Assembly: GCA_009693885.1 (NCBI GenBank)
Contig: SHWK01000023.1
Location: 1-11,467 of the forward strand
From: Rickettsiales bacterium
GTDB lineage: Bacteria > Pseudomonadota > Alphaproteobacteria > Rickettsiales > UBA1997
Reading direction: 5' to 3'
DNA: 11,467 nt
The notes under the pieces: generated by a model
What the model saw: only the letters and a program-made list of their open reading frames with translations
Databases searched by the model: none
What the model was told of the DNA's origin: nothing
Program-made: the position numbers and the translations under genes
Shown: positions 6,701-11,467 of the stretch, piece by piece
Layout of the letters: every line of letters begins with the position of its first letter
Numbering within the stretch: position 1 is the stretch's first letter

Positions 6701-8572
6701 GCCTACACTCAAGACATCAAGCCATATTAAAGAAATTGCTTCTTCAAAATTTTTCTTTAGTTCTTCGCTAAATTGATGGCCAGATTTGCTTAAATTTAAA
6801 CGGAAATAATGAATCCAAACTTTATTATCTATGTTAATATCAACAACATAAGTATGCTCATGAATAACGCTAAAACCAAAGCTCTCAAGGATTGGCATCA
6901 CATCAGAAAGAATTAATTCGCGCTGCGTGGAGTAAATTTTTAACTCAGTAACATCTTTTTCACTTGTCGAGCTATTATATAAATTAAATAGAATTGAATT
7001 TTTTTCTAAACAGTCCTCAATGCGCAAAATATCTATCGCAGCGCGTCTTGCATCAAAACGATTTGCGTAGCTTACAGAAAAAGAATTTTTGTATTTTGCA
7101 AAAATTGTATTTGCTTTTTCAGTACCAAATTTTGTAAAAACTTCATCTTTTAAACTATCAGACCACAATTTTGTCATTTCAGTGATATCACTTTCGATCT
7201 TTGATTCATCTGGGTTGACAACAGTTTCAGTGCGAATAATTAAATGTAATCTAGTTAGATTTGATTCGGTTATTTGTACAAAAACATCAACAACAACACC
7301 TTTATAAGAATCGGATAAATAATTGCAGATTTTGGTACGAAGCTCACTTGTGCTGCGCTCACGCGGTACAAACACTAAGCAACTAACAAAGCGATTATAT
7401 TTATCTTTGCGCGCAAAAAAGCGTACTTGGTTACGACCACAAATTGCAACGATTCCAGTAGAAATTCGCAGAAGATCTTGTTCGTTAATTTGGAATAATT
7501 CATCACGCGGATAGGCTTCAATTATCGAAACTAAATCCTTATAGTTATGACTTCCTTTAACAAATTCAGAAGCCTCAATAACCTTAGAAATTTTGCCATT
7601 AATTAGAGGAATTTGCGATGGGCTCTGGCTATAAGCCGAAGAGGTGAAAAGACCAATAATACGATATTCTCCAATAACCTCGCCAGAGGAAGAAAATTTT
7701 TGTACGCGGATTCTTTCAGCGTTGGCGTTGCGATGTATTTGCGATTTATAACGCGATTTTACAATTTCAACAATATAAGGATTTTTTACTACTTCTGCAA
7801 TTTCTTGCACCGAAGAATTAGCAACATTCGGCCGAAATTCTTCATATGGAACGCGAAACACGCCGAGCGCCGAAGAATCAACTGGCTTCAATTTATTATT
7901 AACAAAATCAAACTCTTTGAAACCTAACAGAATAAAACTTCCATTAGCTATCCAAGAAATAAAATTTTTGATCTCAGAAATTTCTGCTGCTGATTTTTTT
8001 TTGGTTATAATTTTATTTTGTAACACCTTAACAGCAATAACCATCTGCTTCCAATCCTCAACCACAATTCTGATTGTTTCAAGAAGTTTGCTAATTGAAT
8101 CTTTTAAAGCGACAGCATTTTTATCATCAATTTTTGCAATATGAAATTGCATCAATGATTCTGATTTAGAATTTTTATTTGCAGAAATAGATTGCAGAAC
8201 CCCTGATTTATTGCGGGTTACATCATAAATTGGATGAATAACATTTTTGACTTCAATGCCAAATTTATCAATTTGTGCCGCAATTGAATCAACCAAGAAC
8301 GGCATATCATCATTGAGAATTTCAAGGATACTGTAATTGTTTTTTGCAGAATTAGTGAGGCGAATTTTAAATTGCCCCGCTTTTTTATTTTGAAAAAATT
8401 CAAAGCTCGGAAGGGCGTTTTCGTAGAGCTCGGCGATTTTATATTGAACAAAATCACGCTCTTGATTTTGTAAATAAAAAATTTCAATGAAATCTAAAAA
8501 ATCTTTTGATTGTTTTTTAGAAACTACAAAATCAACAACTTGCTTGATTAATTTTTGCATTTTTTTATCCAT
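3779..8572 (-). CDS. gdh2: NAD-dependent glutamate dehydrogenase, large (~180 kDa) class
   Basis: Oxidative deamination of L-glutamate to 2-oxoglutarate and ammonium with reduction of NAD+, in the cytoplasm. It is the catabolic entry of glutamate carbon into the TCA cycle. At 1,597 residues it is full length for the giant bacterial class (about 1,580-1,620) and uninterrupted. The first ~700 residues match the regulatory, ACT-like N-terminal part, including MPFLVDSI near residue 89. The catalytic core follows: GGRVARGGLRWSDR (Trp795), PVGSKGGF with Lys826 as probable substrate-binding lysine, ADKGTATF (~890-897), GGSAGYD (919-925), FFDPNPD (~991-997) and VVGEGGNLGF (Asn1116). A helical C-terminal region of ~400 residues completes it. 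The ATG overlaps the infC stop in TAATG, which implies translational coupling. The symbol gdh2 follows common usage; gdhB is also used. Confidence 0.96.
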   Translation of the reverse strand: MDKKMQKLIKQVVDFVVSKKQSKDFLDFIEIFYLQNQERDFVQYKIAELYENALPSFEFFQNKKAGQFKIRLTNSAKNNYSILEILNDDMPFLVDSIAAQIDKFGIEVKNVIHPIYDVTRNKSGVLQSISANKNSKSESLMQFHIAKIDDKNAVALKDSISKLLETIRIVVEDWKQMVIAVKVLQNKIITKKKSAAEISEIKNFISWIANGSFILLGFKEFDFVNNKLKPVDSSALGVFRVPYEEFRPNVANSSVQEIAEVVKNPYIVEIVKSRYKSQIHRNANAERIRVQKFSSSGEVIGEYRIIGLFTSSAYSQSPSQIPLINGKISKVIEASEFVKGSHNYKDLVSIIEAYPRDELFQINEQDLLRISTGIVAICGRNQVRFFARKDKYNRFVSCLVFVPRERSTSELRTKICNYLSDSYKGVVVDVFVQITESNLTRLHLIIRTETVVNPDESKIESDITEMTKLWSDSLKDEVFTKFGTEKANTIFAKYKNSFSVSYANRFDARRAAIDILRIEDCLEKNSILFNLYNSSTSEKDVTELKIYSTQRELILSDVMPILESFGFSVIHEHTYVVDINIDNKVWIHYFRLNLSKSGHQFSEELKKNFEEAISLIWLDVLSVGSLNRLLVSASLNWKEVYLLRSYAKYVYQAGFRHDQEYVANILVKHSDITGLLVELFAIKFDPELKIKTEERNKKISQVADKIKASLNKVTDASHDLAIQKFFGLINATLRTNYYQRTQDGHFKGYMSFKFDCKKVPDLPLPLPHAEIFVYSNQVEGVHLRGGRVARGGLRWSDRHEDFRTEVLGLMKAQMTKNAVIVPVGSKGGFVVKKDVSKMTREEFLQEGIECYKTFLRGILDLTDNVINGKIIHPQNVVMHDGVDPYLVVAADKGTATFSDIANSVSAEYNFWLGDAFASGGSAGYDHKKMGITAKGTWISVARHFREMGVDTQTQDFTCVGIGDLSGDVFGNGMLLSPHIKMVAAFNHLHIFFDPNPDAAKSFIERQRMFNLPRSSWTDYSKSLISKGGGVFERSAKSIKISPETKQVLAIEQDELTPNDLLSAILKAPVDLLWNGGIGTYVKASDESHQDVGDRANDAIRINGADLRAKVVGEGGNLGFTQKGRVEYALNGGRINTDALDNSAGVDCSDHEVNIKIALTQALRAKKITLAERNKILESMTDEVSDLVLSDNRLQTQVITIVQSQGVNALGGQSQFLNTLEKSGLLNRKIEFLPSSKEIAKRQVDRVGLTRPELCVMLAYSKMDIYNKILASKLIDDEYFSEELSSYFPKLMQKKFAEEIQSHQLRREIIATQITNFVINRVGISFINQIAQESGFDVVAVVKSFIITCDSFGLRKVWEDVENVDKTVAAHIQTQMFLSANKLLERSMLWLLHNQVSGNLTTIVARFKKIASELSKILTQVLAEASRDSYEIKVERYVLNNVEPILARKIAAMDPIASAFDIAEILAKVEKSSAITGGSKIDLKVIAKIYFEVGTRFSLKWLRSKLSDLASEGYWQKLSSKTIIEDLYLSQMKISQEIVYSNCKKDEFSEADAMRIWIEKVKLLVERYDNFVLDLKSYPNPDMSMFVVALNRIKPLVN

Positions 8573-9144
8573 TATTTTTTGACAAGAATCGCAATCATTT
8601 GGTTTCCTTCTAATCTAGGATTAGATTCTGGCTTGGCAAAGGCTTCAGTTTGCAATAAAACATCTTTCATCATAGTTTTTGCCAAATCAAGATGGGTAAT
8701 CTCACGACCTTTCATTCTAACTGATACTTTAACTTTATCGCCTTGTTCAACAAATTTGGCGACATGTTTCATTTTTACATCAAAATCATTTTTGCCAATG
8801 TTGATTGACATCTTGATTTCTTTGGTTTCAACGACCCTTTGTTTTTTGCGTGCATCAGCTGCTTTTTTTTGCAACTCATAACGCATTTTTCCGAAATTGG
8901 TAATTTTGCAGACTGGTGGCTCGGCGTTTGGCGAGAGCTCAACTAAATCGAGGCCAGCATCTTGGGCCCTTTTAATACCCTCTTCAAGAGATAATATCCC
9001 CAACATATCAGAGTTGTGATCTATTACTCGGACTTGCGCAGACCTGATCTGCTCATTGATGCGATATGACTTGCCGGCGATTTGCTCAGATTTTTGTCCA
9101 CCGCTTCTTGATTGACTTGAACCGCTATTTTGTTGTAGTTGCAC
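8572..9144 (-). CDS. infC: Translation initiation factor IF-3
   Basis: Binds the 30S subunit, blocks premature 50S joining and checks the start codon-initiator tRNA pairing. The product has 190 residues. The N-domain (about 27-90) has SYRINEQIRSAQVRVID and the signature DLVELSPNAEPPVCKITNFGK near 66-86. A lysine-rich linker follows (~91-105). The C-domain has ETKEIKMS and VRMKGREITH near 142-151. The first usable codon is GTG at 9142-9144; an in-frame stop lies 15 bases upstream of it, and no ATG occurs before Met47, which is inside the N-domain. The Ser/Gln/Gly-rich first ~25 residues are poorly family-like, so an atypical start such as the ATC at residue 22 (9079-9081) is possible. The family often uses rare starts for autoregulation. 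rsmI ends 55 bases upstream, and the dehydrogenase follows in place of the usual rpmI-rplT. Confidence 0.95.
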   Translation of the reverse strand: MQLQQNSGSSQSRSGGQKSEQIAGKSYRINEQIRSAQVRVIDHNSDMLGILSLEEGIKRAQDAGLDLVELSPNAEPPVCKITNFGKMRYELQKKAADARKKQRVVETKEIKMSINIGKNDFDVKMKHVAKFVEQGDKVKVSVRMKGREITHLDLAKTMMKDVLLQTEAFAKPESNPRLEGNQMIAILVKK

Positions 9145-9147
9145 GAA

Positions 9148-9175
9148 ATTATTTAATTGTTACTAAAGTTGTAAA
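9148..9175 (-). promoter_or_regulatory. Possible sigma-70-type promoter before infC
   Basis: On the minus strand TTTACA (9170-9175) and AATAAT (9148-9153) lie 16 bases apart, each one mismatch from consensus. The -10 box ends 3 bases before the GTG start of infC. Transcription would therefore begin within the first codons, fitting a downstream infC start or background chance in AT-rich DNA better than ordinary use. Tentative. Confidence 0.25.
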
Positions 9176-9199
9176 ATGGTGTTAGGTAAAGATTAGCGC

Positions 9200-10033
9200 T
9201 TATTTTTGAAGCTGCAACGCTAATTGATAAACTTCTTTTTTATGCAATCCATGAATTTGCGATAAATGCTCAGAAATCTCTTTGATACTTAATCCATTGC
9301 CGGCAGCTTTTCTGATTTCTTGCTCTAATTCTGCCTGAGTTAAAGATTTTGCGCCGCGACTAGCTTTTTCGAGGATAATTACAAACTCACCACGCAGTTT
9401 TTCAGAATTTTGCTTGAAAAAATCAATTACTTTTATTAATTCATTATTAATGATTTCTTCGTGAATTTTAGTAAGCTCACGCGCCACAGCTACTCTGCGA
9501 TTGCCGAATATTTTATGAAGATCTTCTAGCATTTCTATAGATCTTAAAGCTGATTCAAAAAATACCAAAGTATAGTTTTTTGGCAATTCTTTTAGGGCAT
9601 TTTGACGCTGAATTTGTGGGCTCGGTAAAAATCCTATAAATAGAAAATTATCGCAGGCAATACCGCTAGCTGAAAGCGCTGTTGTTACCGAAGAGGCCCC
9701 TGGAAGTGGAGTGATTTTAATATTATGCTCACGCAAAAAACAAATTAACTTATGCCCCGGATCAGATATTAATGGCGTTCCTGCATCGCTAACTAGGGCA
9801 ATATTTGAGCCACTAACCAACATATGCAAAATTTTCTTGCGCGTCATTTCGTCGGAGTTATCATTATAGACTAATAGCTTTTTATTTTTGATCTCATATT
9901 TTTCTAGGAGACGCGCAGTGATTCTGGTGTCTTCGCAAATTATGGCATCGCTTAGCTTTAGAACCTCTAGGGCGCGTAATGTAATATCTTGCAAATTTCC
10001 AATTGGAGTTGCAACAACATAAAATTCAGACAT
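9200..10033 (-). CDS. rsmI: 16S rRNA (cytidine1402-2'-O)-methyltransferase RsmI
   Basis: Transfers a methyl group from S-adenosylmethionine to the 2'-OH of C1402 in the ribosomal P site, affecting start-codon fidelity. The product has 277 residues, normal for the family. Family motifs in order: YVVATPIGNLQDITLRALEVL (5-25), CEDTR (33-37), LVSDAGTPLISDPG (80-93), LPGASSVTTALSASG (110-124), and GFLP (134-137). The C-terminal ~45 residues form the small helical tail. The start is fixed by homology, because FYVVATPIGN follows two residues after the initiator Met. That ATG (10031-10033) overlaps the divergent lipoprotein ATG. There is no Shine-Dalgarno. A TATAAT box (plus 10050-10055) lies 17 bases upstream, inside the lipoprotein gene, and could give a very short leader. 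rsmI heads the probable unit with infC, the dehydrogenase and tRNA-Leu. Confidence 0.97.
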   Translation of the reverse strand: MSEFYVVATPIGNLQDITLRALEVLKLSDAIICEDTRITARLLEKYEIKNKKLLVYNDNSDEMTRKKILHMLVSGSNIALVSDAGTPLISDPGHKLICFLREHNIKITPLPGASSVTTALSASGIACDNFLFIGFLPSPQIQRQNALKELPKNYTLVFFESALRSIEMLEDLHKIFGNRRVAVARELTKIHEEIINNELIKVIDFFKQNSEKLRGEFVIILEKASRGAKSLTQAELEQEIRKAAGNGLSIKEISEHLSQIHGLHKKEVYQLALQLQK

Positions 10034-11360
10034 GAAAAATTTATTTATTATTATATTTACTACAATTTTTCTTACTTCTTGCGAATCACTAAATAATTTT
10101 TCGCGAGATATTTTGCCAGAGGCTCGTCAGAAAGAACCTCCTACCCCAATAATAACGCAACCTGTGGAACAACCAAGAAATCAAACGCCATTTCTATATT
10201 CACACAATTTAGATACTCTAAAGGCTATTAAAAAGAAAGTGAAGGTCGGATTATTTTTTCCTTTCTCTGGCAAAAATCGTGATCTAGGTTGGAGCCTCTA
10301 TAATGCTGCAGTTATGTCGCTTTTTGATAATGATATAAATCACAATATTGAGCTTGTTTTAATTGATAGCAAAGATACCCCTTCTGAGCCAGCTAAATCA
10401 ATAAAAGAAATCACTGATCAGGGTATTAAAGTTGTCATTGGGCCTGTGTTTAGCAGCTCGGTTGAATCTCTTGCAAAAAACTTTAGCGATAATTATGTAA
10501 CAGCAATTTCGCTATCAAATAATCAACAATTAAGCGGCAAAATCAATAATGGTGGCGGAGTTTTTATTGCAGGATTTTTGCCTGAACAACAAATTGATAA
10601 AGTTGTAAATTATGCGATAGATCACAATAAAATAAATTTTGCCGTTTTGGCACCCAATAATCAATATGGATTAACAGTTGCAAATATGTTTAAGCGTATT
10701 GTTAAAGCGCGCGATGGCACTATTATTACTGCTGAATTTTATGATTCTTCTGGCAGCGATCTCAATAAAGTAGTTGAGCGCTTGATTAATGCCTCTATGG
10801 TGCCAGCACGCTTGGCTGAAGGACGCGGCAATAAATTAGCAAAAAATACTACAATTAAAGATTCTGATCGCACTTATCCGCAAGTTATTTTTGTTCCTGA
10901 ATCAGGAACAACTCTCGCAAAAATTACTGATTTAATTAAACAATATAATACTCAAGAGCGCGAATATCAAATTATTGGCACTGCGCAATGGGATGATGTT
11001 GCAACGCTAAATAGAGGCAATCTTTTTGGTGCGTGGTTTGCGGCTCCTGAGCATAATCGCTTTGCAAGTTTTGAAAAATCTTATTATCAAACTTATAATA
11101 AATTTCCTCCGCGCATTGCTTCTATTGCTTATGATTCAGTTGCGGCAATTGCAGAGTTGGTTGATAAAAAAGAAGGATTGCCTGCAAATGCTGATTTTAT
11201 TAATTATGTTAATCCGCAAAAGAATGGCTTTAGTGGAATTGATGGTGGATTTCGTTTTTTAGCGAATGGTTTAGTGCAGAGAAATTTAGCGGTGTTGCAG
11301 GTTGGGAGTGGCGAATTTGTAACTATTGATAGGCCGGCTGATAAGTTTTTGAAGTATTAG
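10032..11360 (+). CDS. LpoA-like penicillin-binding protein activator, periplasmic lipoprotein
   Basis: Probable outer-membrane-anchored lipoprotein of the LpoA / ABC-type substrate-binding fold family. In E. coli LpoA activates the peptidoglycan synthase PBP1A. The 442-residue product starts with a short signal peptide (hydrophobic 4-14) and lipobox LTSC with Cys17; Glu at +2 does not suggest inner-membrane retention. A Pro/Gln-rich tether (~30-60) leads into a type I periplasmic-binding fold: KVKVGLFFPFSGKNRDLG (~70-86), NIELVLIDSKDTPSEPAKSI (~105-124), GIKVVIGPVFSSSV (131-144), and FAVLAPNNQYGLTVANMF (~203-220). It lacks the N-terminal TPR-rich domain of E. coli LpoA. The family is often next to and divergent from rsmI (yraL/yraM in E. 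coli), which supports the call. A solute-binding protein of the amino-acid transporter type is the main alternative, but no transporter genes are adjacent. PBP1A activation is inference. Confidence 0.8.
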   Translation: MKNLFIIIFTTIFLTSCESLNNFSRDILPEARQKEPPTPIITQPVEQPRNQTPFLYSHNLDTLKAIKKKVKVGLFFPFSGKNRDLGWSLYNAAVMSLFDNDINHNIELVLIDSKDTPSEPAKSIKEITDQGIKVVIGPVFSSSVESLAKNFSDNYVTAISLSNNQQLSGKINNGGGVFIAGFLPEQQIDKVVNYAIDHNKINFAVLAPNNQYGLTVANMFKRIVKARDGTIITAEFYDSSGSDLNKVVERLINASMVPARLAEGRGNKLAKNTTIKDSDRTYPQVIFVPESGTTLAKITDLIKQYNTQEREYQIIGTAQWDDVATLNRGNLFGAWFAAPEHNRFASFEKSYYQTYNKFPPRIASIAYDSVAAIAELVDKKEGLPANADFINYVNPQKNGFSGIDGGFRFLANGLVQRNLAVLQVGSGEFVTIDRPADKFLKY

Positions 11361-11467
11361 TGCTGGGTGTTGCGGCTGATGGCGGATGTCATTACGGCCA
11401 TTGTTCCTGCTGTGGCTGCACTGGCTCCTGTTGCGGCGATTGTGGATTGGTTTTTATATTTTTTAAA
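11361..11467. other. GC-rich edge region of unclear coding status
   Basis: About 53 of the first 90 bases are G or C, well above the neighbouring gene. Three frames stay open and look protein-like. On the plus strand, an ATG at 11379-11381 begins a hydrophobic peptide (MADVITAIVPAVAALAPVAA). On the minus strand one frame enters from the right edge and ends with TAA at 11357-11359, overlapping the lipoprotein stop; a second, Pro/Gln-rich, ends at 11392-11394. Third-position composition slightly favours the plus frame, but none is convincing. It is most likely the end of a neighbouring gene or the start of a new one, cut by the window. Confidence 0.3.

Noticed and set aside
10005..10008. GGAG as a Shine-Dalgarno for the lipoprotein gene
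   Set aside because: It lies 23 bases before the ATG, too far for normal use, and is part of the conserved PIGN-coding region of rsmI.

Overview
The window is a compact, AT-rich stretch of bacterial chromosome carrying housekeeping genes. The protein families and their sequence details point to an alphaproteobacterium, most likely an AT-rich, host-associated Rickettsiales-like lineage. Reasons: an FtsZ with a long acidic linker; a split transhydrogenase alpha subunit (dI only); a giant ~1,600-residue NAD-dependent glutamate dehydrogenase; and short intergenic gaps. The lineage call is inference from family resemblance, not a database result.

Layout, left to right. All genes but the last complete one are on the minus strand. 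1-572: thiE, cut by the left edge. 633-2345: ftsZ. 2408-3496: pntAA. 3497-3683: a non-coding stretch with a terminator-like hairpin, a GC-rich island of small palindromes and a second perfect hairpin. 3684-3770: tRNA-Leu(GAG) with encoded CCA. 3779-8572: NAD-glutamate dehydrogenase. 8572-9144: infC. 9200-10033: rsmI. On the plus strand, 10032-11360 encodes an LpoA-like lipoprotein whose start codon interlocks with that of rsmI. The last ~107 bases are unusually GC-rich and cannot be assigned to a gene with confidence.

Transcription units. rsmI, infC, the dehydrogenase and tRNA-Leu probably form one minus-strand unit: infC stop and dehydrogenase start overlap as TAATG, and the tRNA begins 8 bases after the dehydrogenase stop. 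The unit mixes ribosome functions (16S rRNA methylation, initiation factor 3, a tRNA) with catabolic entry of glutamate into the TCA cycle. A hairpin at 3519-3547 probably ends it. pntAA, ftsZ and thiE follow on the same strand with gaps of about 60 bases. The divergent rsmI/lpoA pair matches an arrangement also known in gammaproteobacteria.

No defence, mobile or secretion system is visible, and I found no previously undescribed system. The points worth a second look are: all seven protein starts lack a recognisable Shine-Dalgarno sequence; two divergent start codons share a single CATG; a GC-rich palindromic island sits next to the tRNA; infC is coupled to a dehydrogenase instead of rpmI-rplT; and pntAA lacks its membrane partners.
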